This document shows positions 46,463 through 54,397 of a stretch of 64,000 nt of DNA, one piece after another. The DNA comes from Mycobacterium sp. (GTDB taxonomy: Bacteria > Actinomycetota > Actinomycetes > Mycobacteriales > Mycobacteriaceae): positions 57,125-121,124 of the forward strand of contig NZ_JAFBAR010000075.1 in assembly GCF_019247635.1 (NCBI RefSeq). Direction: 5' to 3'. The first letter of the stretch is position 1, and every line of letters starts with the position of its first letter. The translations under genes were made by a program, and so were the position numbers. The notes beneath the pieces were generated by a model, which was given only the letters and a program-made list of their open reading frames with translations, ran no database searches and had not been told where the DNA came from.

Positions 46463-47526
46463 CTCACTAACTCGGCGACGTCGACGACCCGGCATATCGG
46501 TTGCGTCGGCGTCTTGTCGGGAAGGAACCAGCGCAACCAGATCAGTCCGCGCGCGCGGCCCGCCGTGGACACCCAGTTGGGGTGACCGGGGTCCTGGTCG
46601 CTGATCACGATGCGCCACGAGCCGTCGGGCTCGTAGGTGACGTGCGCGCCGTTGATGGTGACGCGCTCGTAGGTGTAGTCGTAGGTGTGCAGGAACGGGT
46701 TCCACAGGCACAGGTTCCAGAACACGCACTCCGGTGAGGTGCCGTCGATGACCAGCGCCTGACCCGGTGCCAGGTCGTAGGACCCCATGGCGTACGCGGC
46801 GTCGGCCGCCGACCACCCGTAGGCGTGCTGCGGGACCGGGAAGGGTTCGGCGATCTGGTTGGGCGGGTCGATTCGGGTGGGCAGGAACGACATCTGCTCG
46901 CGCAGCCAGGTGCGCGCCGCGCGGAGTCGCCGGGTCAGGTCCGCGGGGCTGTCGTGCTTGCGCGCTGGAGGATCAACCGCCTCGATCTTCCATTGCGTGC
47001 GCCGGCCGGTGACCGGTTCGGCCAGATAGTCGCGGGTCAACGCATGGACGGCATCGGGGTCGAGTTTGAGCCACGTCCCGGGCTGTGGATCGGGGCTGAG
47101 GGTGAATTCGAAGTTGCCGTCGTCGTCGAACTCGAGATTGCGGTCGTTAATGGTCCCGACGATGCGGTTGCTGTAACTGCCGTCGTCGGGACCGCCGTAG
47201 ACGGTCATCGACATGTAGACGGCATCACCGCGGTTTCCGCTGACGCGGTAGGTGCGGTTCGGGTCGAGCGGTGCGACCTGGTAGAACGCATCCGAATTGT
47301 CGCCGCCCCATTTGAGGTAGGGGCCGATGACGTCGACCAGGATCGGGTTGTCCTTATCACCCCAGACGTAGGTTTCGACCGCCACTCGAAGGAGGCTGAA
47401 CGGCAGGCGGTAGCCGTCGAGGATGTCGGGCCCGTCCAGCGGGGGATCGGCCGCGAGCATCTTCTGCTCGACGGCGCGCACCTCGTCGAGCAGGCCGTTA
47501 AACGCCTCGGACACGTCGGTTGTCAT
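46459..47526 (-). CDS. DUF1214-domain protein
   Basis: The protein has 355 residues. The C-terminal two-thirds matches the DUF1214 pattern, with SYDLAPGQALVIDGTSPECVFW (about 249-270), NLCLWNPFLHTYDYTYERVTING and the Trp-rich HPNWVSTAGRARGLIWLRWF. The N-terminal part holds a helical region (AFNGLLDEVRAVEQKMLAAD) and a YQVAPLDPNRTYRVSGNRG strand that recurs in the family. It has no signal peptide. The function of DUF1214 is unknown. The gene is translationally coupled to both its TetR neighbour upstream and the sulfotransferase downstream, so a shared substrate is very likely. Confidence 0.85.
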   Translation of the reverse strand: MTTDVSEAFNGLLDEVRAVEQKMLAADPPLDGPDILDGYRLPFSLLRVAVETYVWGDKDNPILVDVIGPYLKWGGDNSDAFYQVAPLDPNRTYRVSGNRGDAVYMSMTVYGGPDDGSYSNRIVGTINDRNLEFDDDGNFEFTLSPDPQPGTWLKLDPDAVHALTRDYLAEPVTGRRTQWKIEAVDPPARKHDSPADLTRRLRAARTWLREQMSFLPTRIDPPNQIAEPFPVPQHAYGWSAADAAYAMGSYDLAPGQALVIDGTSPECVFWNLCLWNPFLHTYDYTYERVTINGAHVTYEPDGSWRIVISDQDPGHPNWVSTAGRARGLIWLRWFLPDKTPTQPICRVVDVAELVR

Positions 47527-48122
47527 CTGTTCTCACTTTCGTTTCCGGCTCCCTGAATCACCAAGGAGCACAAGCGTTCCGCGGGATCGGCCAAATCGCT
47601 GTGCTGCACCTGCGTGAGGTAGAAGGCGGTGCCGATCAGCAGGTGGTAGAGCATGTCGACGTCCACGTCCGCGCGCACCAGCCCTTGGGCGACACCGCTG
47701 CGCATCAGGGTTCCGAATTCGGTGCGGGTCCGTTCGTCGAGCAGTTGCTGGGTGCGGATGTGTAGTTCGCGGTCGCGTTTGCGGTCCGCGAGGATGCCCA
47801 GCGCGGCGGCTTCGACGACCGGCTCGCGCCAAAATTGCAATACACCGCGGACGAACACCACCAGGTCGGTCTCGAAGTCCCCGGAGTTCTCGATCAGCGC
47901 GGCGTCCGGCGGCTGGCCGAAGGCCGCCTCGAAGACCACGTGCGCCTTGGACGGCCAACGCCGGTACACGGTGGGCCGGCTGACACCGGCCTCGCGGGCG
48001 ATCGCGTCGATGGTCACCTGCTCATAGCTGTCGCGGGCCAGCAGCCGCCGCGTCGCACGCATGATGTCGCGTTGCGTGCGCGGGTCGCGAGGGCGACCGC
48101 GGGCAGGGGTGGGCGCGGGCAT
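47523..48122 (-). CDS. TetR-family transcriptional regulator (DUF1214-sulfotransferase operon)
   Basis: The protein has 199 residues. The helix-turn-helix is well formed: RDIMRATRRLLARDSYEQVTIDAIAREAGVSRPTVYRRWPSKAHVV (about 18-63), including the classic SRPTVYRRW recognition helix. The C-terminal domain fits the common TetR_C_11-like shape (FVRGVLQFWREPVVEAAALGILAD). It is the first gene of a three-gene operon coupled by ATGA overlaps. A 17-bp palindrome (48131-48147) begins 9 bp before its start codon, so it very likely represses its own operon. Confidence 0.92.
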   Translation of the reverse strand: MPAPTPARGRPRDPRTQRDIMRATRRLLARDSYEQVTIDAIAREAGVSRPTVYRRWPSKAHVVFEAAFGQPPDAALIENSGDFETDLVVFVRGVLQFWREPVVEAAALGILADRKRDRELHIRTQQLLDERTRTEFGTLMRSGVAQGLVRADVDVDMLYHLLIGTAFYLTQVQHSDLADPAERLCSLVIQGAGNESENR

Positions 48123-48130
48123 GTAAATAG

Positions 48131-48147
48131 CGTTACACTGCGTAACG
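48131..48147. promoter_or_regulatory. Palindrome CGTTAC-ACTGC-GTAACG, candidate TetR operator
   Basis: Perfect 6-bp arms with a 5-bp centre lie 9 bp upstream of the TetR start. The position at the transcription or translation start suits autorepression. The half-site GTTAC also occurs in the LacI-type palindrome at 49306-49325. Confidence 0.65.
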
Positions 48148-48191
48148 TAAATTTGTCAACGGTCACCCCAAGCGCAGTTCGGGTCATGCGT

Positions 48192-48248
48192 CGAGATTGC
48201 CGTGTGGGTCGTGAAACGGCCCCGAGCACAGCCATGACGGCAATCTCG
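48192..48248. repeat. 57-nt dispersed hairpin, copy B
   Basis: The ends CGAGATTGCCGT and ACGGCAATCTCG form a 12-bp perfect stem; the centre differs from copy A (35214-35270) at roughly a third of positions, but the total length is identical. It lies 36 bp past the stop of the LacI-type gene at 48285, on the same side as copy A relative to its gene. Confidence 0.85.
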
Positions 48249-48284
48249 GCGAACCGCCGATCCTTACTGAACGTGCTCAGCGGG

Positions 48285-49274
48285 TCAGGTCGAGGACCGC
48301 TCGATGAGCCGGAATATCTGGCCCGGTGGCGATGCCGCTTCGTCCGGATGACCCAGTTCGGCGAGCACGCCGGCGACCGCCACGTCGGCCACGGCCTCGG
48401 TGTTGAACTCGACGGTGGTCAGCGGTGGCGCGCTCACTTCGCTGGTGGAGGTCGCGTCGACGCCGATCACGGCGAGGTCGTGCGGGCAGGACAGCCCGGC
48501 TTCGCGGATGCCGTGCAGGATGACGAACGCGATCTCGTCGCTCTGCGCGCACACGGCGGTGACGCGACGGTCGAGCCATTCGGTCACGACCCGCACGATG
48601 TTGTCGGCGGTCACCTCTGCCACCTGCAGCGGCGGCAGGCCTCGAGCGACGGCGGCGCGCTCGACCCCCTCGAACCAGAAGTCACCCAGCGGGCGCCAGC
48701 GCGGGATCGCGGCGTAGGCAAAAGCCAGTTGGCGGTGTCCGCGGGAAACGAGGTGTTCCACCCGTAGCTCGCCGACGGACAGATGCGGTTCGCCCAGCGC
48801 GGGCAACGTGCCGATCTCGATGAGCGGGATGCCCGCCGCCTTTACCGCCTCTCGCACAGGGTCGCTCAACGGGAAGAGACTGCTCACGGCGATGGGGTTC
48901 AAATCGGCCACCGCATCCACGATGTGTTTGTCGCTGTCGGTTTCGAAGACTTGAATCTGGATGATGCCCCGCCGCGCCAGCGCCGTGGTCATTCGGCTGC
49001 CGGCTTTCAGCGGCATCTCCCCGACCGCCACCCGCGGGACCACGTACAGGATGACCCCGCTGCCGCCGCGGGCAAGGTTGCGGGCGGCCAGGTTGGGGCG
49101 GTAGCCGAGTTCCTCGGCGGCACGGCGCACAGCGGCCTGCGTCGGCGCCGATATTTGCCGACCGGTGGCGTTGTTCAGGACATAGCTCACCGTCGCGGTC
49201 GACACGCCGGCCAGCCGGGCCACGTCGGCCTTGGTGGCTCGTGGAGTCTTGCTCGCGCTCAAGCCGGTTCCCAC
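48285..49274 (-). CDS. LacI/GalR-family transcriptional regulator
   Basis: The protein has 329 residues from the GTG at 49274, with an AAGGG ribosome binding site 9 nt upstream; the open frame extends further but only into non-family sequence. Residues about 9-28 form the LacI helix-turn-helix, KADVARLAGVSTATVSYVLN, followed by the hinge (YRPNLAARNLARG). The periplasmic-binding-protein-like effector domain covers about 65-320 (GVILYVVP; HLVSRGHRQLAFAYA; AVCAQSDEIAFVILHGI; AVIGVDATSTSEVSAPPLTTV). LacI proteins sense a small effector, often a sugar. Divergent from an aldehyde dehydrogenase around a perfect palindrome, so that gene is the likely target. Confidence 0.9.
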   Translation of the reverse strand: MGTGLSASKTPRATKADVARLAGVSTATVSYVLNNATGRQISAPTQAAVRRAAEELGYRPNLAARNLARGGSGVILYVVPRVAVGEMPLKAGSRMTTALARRGIIQIQVFETDSDKHIVDAVADLNPIAVSSLFPLSDPVREAVKAAGIPLIEIGTLPALGEPHLSVGELRVEHLVSRGHRQLAFAYAAIPRWRPLGDFWFEGVERAAVARGLPPLQVAEVTADNIVRVVTEWLDRRVTAVCAQSDEIAFVILHGIREAGLSCPHDLAVIGVDATSTSEVSAPPLTTVEFNTEAVADVAVAGVLAELGHPDEAASPPGQIFRLIERSST

Positions 49275-49305
49275 CTCGTTGCACCCTTCTGGCACTGGAC
49301 ATCCA

Positions 49306-49325
49306 CAAGTTACGCGCGTAACTTG
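49306..49325. promoter_or_regulatory. Perfect 20-bp palindrome, candidate LacI-type operator
   Basis: CAAGTTACGCGCGTAACTTG is identical to its reverse complement, the symmetric form typical of LacI/GalR operators with a central CG. It lies between the LacI gene (start 49274) and the aldehyde dehydrogenase gene (start 49397), where it could control both. Confidence 0.78.
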
Positions 49326-49396
49326 GCCGACGCGAGGGGTTCGTGGAACTGAGATCCACGCTGAACACAATCCGATGAGAAGCGAGAAGGATAGCT

Positions 49397-50851
49397 ATGA
49401 CGGTGCAGTCTGTGCTGGACGAGATCCGCGAACGAGCCGGTACGGGTGAGTCGATCAAAATCTTCGATCCCGCTACCGAAGAGCAGATCACCGAGTTCAG
49501 GGATTGCGGCCCGGAAGCCGTCGACGACGCTGTCGCGCGCGCGAAGGCGTCCTTCGAGTCGGGCGTGTGGCGGGACAAGCCGCCCAGCGAGCGGGCCAAG
49601 ATTCTGTGGCGGGTCGGTGAGTTGATCGACCAGAACGCCGAGCTGCTGGCCGAGCTCGAGTCGCTCAACGCCGGCATGACCCCGCTGCAGGCGCAGGGCA
49701 CCGTCACCGTCGGTTCGGAGTTTTTCCGGTACTACGCCGGCTGGTGCACCAAGATCGAGGGCATCGCGGCCGACGTGCACACCGGCGGTCTGACGGGCAT
49801 CGACTCGCATCAGCACGCTTACACCCTCAAAGAACCGTACGGTGTGGTGGGGCTGATCTTTCCGTGGAACGGACCGGTTTTCAATTTCTGTGCCAAGCTC
49901 GCCCCTTCGCTCGCGGCAGGGTGTAGCAGCGTCGTCAAACCGGCCGAGGAGACCCCGTTGTCGGCGTTGGTCCTGGACAACATCCTGCACGAGGCGGGGG
50001 TGCCAGAGGGGGTGGCGAACCTGCTGCTGGGCTACGGCCACACCGCCGGTGCCGCGATCACCGCACACCCCGACGTCGAAAAGGTCGCCTTCACCGGATC
50101 AACCGAAGTCGGCAGGGCGATCGTGCACGCGGCGGGTGAAAGCAACCTGAAGAAGGTCACGCTGGAGCTCGGCGGGAAGTCGCCGGTGGTGGTCTTCGAT
50201 GACGCCGACCTGTCGAAGGCCGTCCCGATGGCGGCGTTCGGCACTTTCATCCACTCTGGCCAGGCATGTGTGTGCGGATCGCGCATCTTCGTCCAGCGCG
50301 GTGTCTACGAGCAATTCGTGGAGCAACTGGCGAACGTCGCGAACGGTCTGCCGCAAGGCGGCCCCAAGGACGAGGGCAGCTTGATCGGCCCGCTGATCAG
50401 CCAGAAGCAGCTCACCCGGGTGCTGGGCTACCTCGACCAGGGCAAGTCCGACGGCGTCGACATCGTCACCGGCGGGCACCGGCTGGACCGCAAGGGGTAC
50501 TTCGTGCACCCGACCGTGCTGACCAACGTCGCCTCCACCAGCAGGCTGTTCCAGGAGGAGATCTTTGGGCCCGTCGTCGCGGTCATCCCGTTCGACGACG
50601 AGGACGAAGCGGTCGCCTTGGCCAACGACAGCACCTACGGTTTGGCCGCCACGGCGTGGACCAAAGACCTCGGCCGCGCCCACCGGATTGCCAAGCGGCT
50701 CAAGGCCGGAACCGTGGGGCTGAACTGCCAGATGCAGTTCGATCACTCCATGCCTTTCGGGGGTTACAAGCAATCCGGTTGGGGGTACGAGTCCGGCAAA
50801 GCGGGCCTGGAAACCTACCTGCAGACGAAAATCGTTTGGGCGCAGATGTAG
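49397..50851 (+). CDS. NAD(P)-dependent aldehyde dehydrogenase
   Basis: The protein has 484 residues, standard for the family. The catalytic Cys is about 291 in HSGQACVCG, preceded by the general-base Glu about 257 in VTLELGGKSP. The cofactor-site FPWNGP, KPAEETPLSA and FTGSTEVGR are present. An ATG with AGAAGGATA just upstream supports the start. It oxidises an aldehyde to the acid in the cytosol. The family subtype (betaine, phenylacetaldehyde or similar) is not clear from motifs. It is controlled most likely by the divergent LacI-type regulator through the 20-bp palindrome, so its substrate may be released during degradation of the inducer. Confidence 0.94.
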   Translation: MTVQSVLDEIRERAGTGESIKIFDPATEEQITEFRDCGPEAVDDAVARAKASFESGVWRDKPPSERAKILWRVGELIDQNAELLAELESLNAGMTPLQAQGTVTVGSEFFRYYAGWCTKIEGIAADVHTGGLTGIDSHQHAYTLKEPYGVVGLIFPWNGPVFNFCAKLAPSLAAGCSSVVKPAEETPLSALVLDNILHEAGVPEGVANLLLGYGHTAGAAITAHPDVEKVAFTGSTEVGRAIVHAAGESNLKKVTLELGGKSPVVVFDDADLSKAVPMAAFGTFIHSGQACVCGSRIFVQRGVYEQFVEQLANVANGLPQGGPKDEGSLIGPLISQKQLTRVLGYLDQGKSDGVDIVTGGHRLDRKGYFVHPTVLTNVASTSRLFQEEIFGPVVAVIPFDDEDEAVALANDSTYGLAATAWTKDLGRAHRIAKRLKAGTVGLNCQMQFDHSMPFGGYKQSGWGYESGKAGLETYLQTKIVWAQM

Positions 50852-50887
50852 TCAGCGCGCCACGCGGCCGAATCGCCGGCCCCGCTC

Positions 50888-52363
50888 CTACCGGAGGTGG
50901 AAGTGCGCGAGTTCCGGCTCGGCCAGCATGGCCCGCAATGTCGCACGGTCGAATGGCCATAAGTCGATGGTGTTGTTTTCGGTGCGGTACCAGGAGTTGC
51001 ACCCGGTGTTCCAGACGGTCGGTGTCATGGCCGCCGCCACGGCCGCGTTGAAGTCGTCGGTCGCTTCCTCCGTCACCTCGATCGACGTCGCCGTCCCGTC
51101 GCGCAGCAGCTCCAGGAACCGGGCGATGTAGTGGGCGGTCCGTTCTGCCGAATACTGCAGCGAGATGGATGCGGTGGGGGAATTCGGTCCAAGGACGGTG
51201 AACAGGTTGGGGAATCCGGGGATGGCCGTCATCCGGTATGCCCTTGGGCCACCGGCCCAGGCTTTGTCGATCGTCAGGTCGTCGCGGCCAGTGACCTCCA
51301 TCGGCCGCATGTAGTTGTGTGCTTCGAATCCCGTTGCCAGCACGATGATATCGGCCGGCCGGTGGCGCCCGTCGGCCGACCGGATTCCGGTGGACGTGAC
51401 TTCGAGAATCCGGTCGGTCACCAGCTCCGCGTTGTTGGATTGGATTGCGCGGTAGTAGTTTCCGGACACAACCTGGCGCTTGCACAGCGGTTGGTAATCG
51501 GGGGTCAATCGGGCCCGCAGCGCGCGGTCACGCACCTGCAGGCGCAGACACAAACGGGCATAGGCCTGGAAAGCGCGCCGACGCCATGTCGGGCGAGTGG
51601 TGATGTCGACCAGGATGCCCGATCCCCATAGCAGCATTCGATACAGCCGATCATGGGCGGCCGGAAAGCGTTTCAGTGCAGCCCCGAAAATCACGCTCTG
51701 GCGCAACGACATTGGGGCCCACACGATCCATTGCGCGGAACGGACGTAGTGCGCGATCGATGATGCGTGCGGTTGCAGGGCCGAGACGATCTGTACGCCC
51801 GTCGAGCCGGTCCCGATGACGGCGACTCGTTTTCCGTCCGTGGTAATCTCGTCGTCCCAGCGCGCGGTGTGAACCACCGGGCCGACGAAGTCGTCGAGGC
51901 CGGGGATGTCCGGTATGGCTGGGTGGTGCAGCACGCCGGTGGCACAGACGACGACGTCGGCCTCGATCTCCTCCCCTGCGCCCGTGAGAAGCGTCCAACT
52001 GGCGGAGTCCGCACACCATTGCGCCGCAACGATTTCGGTGTTCAGCCGGATGCGATCGGTGAGACCGAGCGAATCCACCACGTCACGGTGATACCGCTGG
52101 ATGTCACCGCCGTCGGCCCAGATGTGTGACCAGTCGGGCTTCGGGGCGAAAGCGAACTGGTAAATCTGAGACGGCACGTCGCAGGTCAGGCCCGGGTACC
52201 GATTCCAGTGCCAGACGCCACCGACGTCGGATCCCTTTTCGAGGACGGTCACCTCGGAGAAGCCGCGTTCGATGAACACATGCAGCGCGGTGATCCCCGC
52301 GAGTCCCGCACCGATGATCGCCACGCGTGGTCGCTCATGCCGGCCCACTCCACACCCCCTCAC
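50888..52363 (-). CDS. Baeyer-Villiger-type FAD monooxygenase
   Basis: The protein has 491 residues. The FAD motif is VAIIGAGLAGITALHVFIER (about 14-33), followed by GGVWHWNRYPGLTCDVPS. The BVMO fingerprint F-x-G-x3-H-x3-W is visible in FVGPVVHTARWDD. The NADP-binding glycine motif VAVIGTGSTGVQIVSAL comes next, then a C-terminal domain with VLATGFEAHNYMRP. These are the criteria for class B flavoprotein monooxygenases. It would oxidise a ketone to an ester or lactone, or oxidise a heteroatom. It uses a GTG start that overlaps the stop of a small upstream ORF. The substrate is unknown. It is convergent with the aldehyde dehydrogenase. Confidence 0.92.
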   Translation of the reverse strand: MRGCGVGRHERPRVAIIGAGLAGITALHVFIERGFSEVTVLEKGSDVGGVWHWNRYPGLTCDVPSQIYQFAFAPKPDWSHIWADGGDIQRYHRDVVDSLGLTDRIRLNTEIVAAQWCADSASWTLLTGAGEEIEADVVVCATGVLHHPAIPDIPGLDDFVGPVVHTARWDDEITTDGKRVAVIGTGSTGVQIVSALQPHASSIAHYVRSAQWIVWAPMSLRQSVIFGAALKRFPAAHDRLYRMLLWGSGILVDITTRPTWRRRAFQAYARLCLRLQVRDRALRARLTPDYQPLCKRQVVSGNYYRAIQSNNAELVTDRILEVTSTGIRSADGRHRPADIIVLATGFEAHNYMRPMEVTGRDDLTIDKAWAGGPRAYRMTAIPGFPNLFTVLGPNSPTASISLQYSAERTAHYIARFLELLRDGTATSIEVTEEATDDFNAAVAAAMTPTVWNTGCNSWYRTENNTIDLWPFDRATLRAMLAEPELAHFHLR

Positions 52364-52545
52364 GGGCCAACAGGCACACGGCGTCCGACGATCGTGAGCG
52401 CCTGCTCACCCCAGCGAATGTTTTCCTGTTCGAACGATATTCCACGCAGCAGCGTCAGGTTAGGGGCCAACCCGCTCGGCTTCGGAGAAAAAAGACCGGT
52501 TCCCTGCATCTGCGCGGGAACAGGACCAAGCCCAGCCACGTCCAC
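52360..52545 (-). CDS. Possible 61-residue small protein upstream of the BVMO gene
   Basis: The frame begins at a GTG (52545) and ends with a TGA that overlaps the BVMO GTG start (GTGA). This is the coupling pattern seen throughout the window. The product is MDVAGLGPVPAQMQGTGLFS followed by a hydrophilic part (FEQENIRWGEQALTIVGRR). It has no ribosome binding site I can see and no similarity I recognise. It also begins close to the divergent enoyl-CoA hydratase gene, so the region may instead be a leader. Low confidence; coupling is the only real support. Confidence 0.3.
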   Translation of the reverse strand: MDVAGLGPVPAQMQGTGLFSPKPSGLAPNLTLLRGISFEQENIRWGEQALTIVGRRVPVGP

Positions 52546-52603
52546 CGAGCCTGCGGCCGCTAATGCTATTGCGCCGAAATAGCTCTCGTGCTAGACCCAG
52601 TTC

Positions 52604-53413
52604 GTGACAGAACCAGCGGTACTTCTCGAGCGTGACCAGCACGTTTTGACCATCACCCTCAATCGTCCGGACAAGCGCAACGCGTTCAACGCAGAGGTCC
52701 TGTGCCGGCTCGCAGACGCGTGGGATCTGCTGGACTCCGATCCGGACCTGCGCGTCGCGATCATGACGGGCACGGGTGGAAACTTCTCCGCCGGTGCTGA
52801 TTTGGATCGTCTGGTGGGAGCGCTGATGGCCGGAAAGCCGCCTCAGGACGAGTTCGAGGAACGCGTCATGGCGGACTTCTCGTTGATCTACAAAGGTTTT
52901 CTCAAGGACCACTACGTCAAGAAGCCGATCGTCGCCGCGGTCGAGGGCTACTGCTACGCCGGCGGGATGGAGATCTTGCAGGCATTCGACATCCGGGTGG
53001 CCGCCGAGGACGCTCAGTTGGCGGTCAGCGAGGTAAAGCGTGGATTGTTCCCGATGAGCGCCTCCACGATTCGCTTGCCGCGTCAAATTCCCTACACCGT
53101 GGCCATGGATATGCTCATCGTCGGTGATCCAATCACCGGACGCCGTGCCTACGAGATCGGTTTGGTCGGACACGTCACTCCCCCAGGAGGGGCGCTGGGT
53201 CGGGCTCGTGAGATCGCGGGGCAGCTGGCCGCGAACGGCCCACTGGCCGTCCGCAACATCAAGGCCTCGGTGATCGAGAACCTGGAGAAGACCGAGGCCG
53301 AAGCCTATCCGCGGGAGCAGGAACTCGGGATGGCCGTGATGGCTTCGGCCGACGCCAAGGAAGGACCGCGCGCCTTTCTGGAGAAAAGAACCCCGAACTT
53401 CACCGGCGCCTGA
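52604..53413 (+). CDS. Enoyl-CoA hydratase/isomerase (crotonase family, EchA)
   Basis: The protein has 269 residues with a GTG start. The oxyanion-hole segment is MTGTGGNFSAGADLDRL (about 54-70), and the second is PIVAAVEGYCYAGGMEILQAFDIRVAAEDAQLAVSEVKRGLFPM (about 105-148). The Glu at the first catalytic position (Glu about 123 in GGMEIL) is present, while the second Glu position falls within SEVKRG (about 142-147). Some crotonases here are hydratases and others isomerases or hydrolases, so the exact reaction is open. It hydrates or otherwise processes an acyl-CoA. It is divergent from the BVMO gene and convergent with the VOC gene, so it likely stands alone. Confidence 0.9.
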   Translation: MTEPAVLLERDQHVLTITLNRPDKRNAFNAEVLCRLADAWDLLDSDPDLRVAIMTGTGGNFSAGADLDRLVGALMAGKPPQDEFEERVMADFSLIYKGFLKDHYVKKPIVAAVEGYCYAGGMEILQAFDIRVAAEDAQLAVSEVKRGLFPMSASTIRLPRQIPYTVAMDMLIVGDPITGRRAYEIGLVGHVTPPGGALGRAREIAGQLAANGPLAVRNIKASVIENLEKTEAEAYPREQELGMAVMASADAKEGPRAFLEKRTPNFTGA

Positions 53414-53437
53414 TGCCGTGGGCCGGCGCCGCCGCGG

Positions 53438-53914
53438 TCAGTGCGTCGGAGGCCGCCACATCTCGACGGTGCTGCTGGCTCCCCCGGGCAGTTCGATGAA
53501 CTCGATGGGTGTGCCGTCGGGGTCATTGACGAACAGCATCCGCACCCCCGCGATGGATGTCGGCGTGGTACAGGTGAGGTCCGCGTGCGCAGTGAGCCGT
53601 TGATAGGTGTCGTCGAGGTCGCGGACGCGAAAGGAGATATTGGTGTAACCCAGGTGCGGCCCTCGCGGGCTGGCGGGAAGGGTGCCGAGATCGAGCAGTT
53701 CGACCATGGTGCCGCCGATCAGGCCGCCGACCATCCTGCCCTGCGCCCCGCTGCTACCGGTGACACTGTCCAGGCCGTCGCCTTGGAGGCTGACGTCGAA
53801 GACGACGTCCATGCCCAGGACGCGGGTGTAAAAAACCAGGGCGGCGTCCATGTCGGAGACACCTACGCACACATGTGAGAAACTCTCTACCTCAACACCT
53901 TTGGGCTCATCCAT
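53438..53914 (-). CDS. VOC (glyoxalase/bleomycin-resistance/dioxygenase) family protein
   Basis: The protein has 158 residues with two beta-alpha-beta3 halves: VESFSHVCVGVSDMDAALVFYTRVLGMDVVFD (about 8-39) and LGYTNISFRVRDLDDTYQRLTAHADL (about 88-113). The ending MLFVNDPDGTPIEFIELPGG (about 125-144) is classic for VOC. Potential metal ligands are His about 14, His about 87 and Glu about 138. These proteins can be glyoxalases, methylmalonyl-CoA epimerases, extradiol dioxygenases or resistance proteins; methylmalonyl-CoA epimerase-like and metal-dependent isomerase readings are equally possible. It is followed after 9 bp upstream by a limonene-epoxide-hydrolase-like gene on the same strand, giving a probable two-gene operon. 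Confidence 0.84.
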   Translation of the reverse strand: MDEPKGVEVESFSHVCVGVSDMDAALVFYTRVLGMDVVFDVSLQGDGLDSVTGSSGAQGRMVGGLIGGTMVELLDLGTLPASPRGPHLGYTNISFRVRDLDDTYQRLTAHADLTCTTPTSIAGVRMLFVNDPDGTPIEFIELPGGASSTVEMWRPPTH

Positions 53915-53923
53915 GGCCGCACA

Positions 53924-54313
53924 CTAGCCGAACGCGGCGGTTACGGTGCCCATGTCGAAGTAGTCACGCCACGCGGCGATCTTGCCGTCGTGGACCTCGA
54001 AGACACCCATCACCGGCAGTGGTACCTCGCCGCCGTCCTTCTTGCGGAGCACGTCGGTCCGCTCGTTCATGACCACGGCGCCGCGGCTGACTTGGCGGTG
54101 GATCACGAAGTCGACACCGTCAAACGCGGCAAGGAACCCGGCGATGAAGTCACGGATCTCCGCGCGGCCGGTCAAGACGGGCATCGGGATGTTGTGATAG
54201 ATGCCGTCTTCGGTGAAGGACTCAACGATGGCATCTATGTCGGCCGTCAGCCACAGTTTGCAAAATTCCTTCACCACGACTTCGGGGTCGGTTTGGATCG
54301 CGCTGTCTGTCAT
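53924..54313 (-). CDS. Limonene-1,2-epoxide hydrolase-like (NTF2-fold) protein
   Basis: The protein has 129 residues from MTDSAIQTDP (an in-frame ATG at 54325 adds four residues). The LEH signature of an Asp-Arg-Asp triad is visible: Arg and Asp in MNERTDVL (about 82-89) and the second Asp in WRDYFDM (about 115-121). FCKLWLTADIDAIVESFTED and ILTGRAEIRDF-like elements support the same fold (here PVLTGRAEIRDFIAGFLAAF). LEH enzymes add water to epoxides in one step. It is upstream of, and probably co-transcribed with, the VOC gene. The epoxide substrate is unknown; mycobacterial LEHs accept steroid or terpene epoxides. Confidence 0.84.
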   Translation of the reverse strand: MTDSAIQTDPEVVVKEFCKLWLTADIDAIVESFTEDGIYHNIPMPVLTGRAEIRDFIAGFLAAFDGVDFVIHRQVSRGAVVMNERTDVLRKKDGGEVPLPVMGVFEVHDGKIAAWRDYFDMGTVTAAFG

Positions 54314-54397
54314 GGGCTCAATCATTTACCGGTCGTCGGGGCCAAACAAGTACCTGTCGGCAATCGTGTGCGTCTCGCAGACGACATTTGCGGGGAC

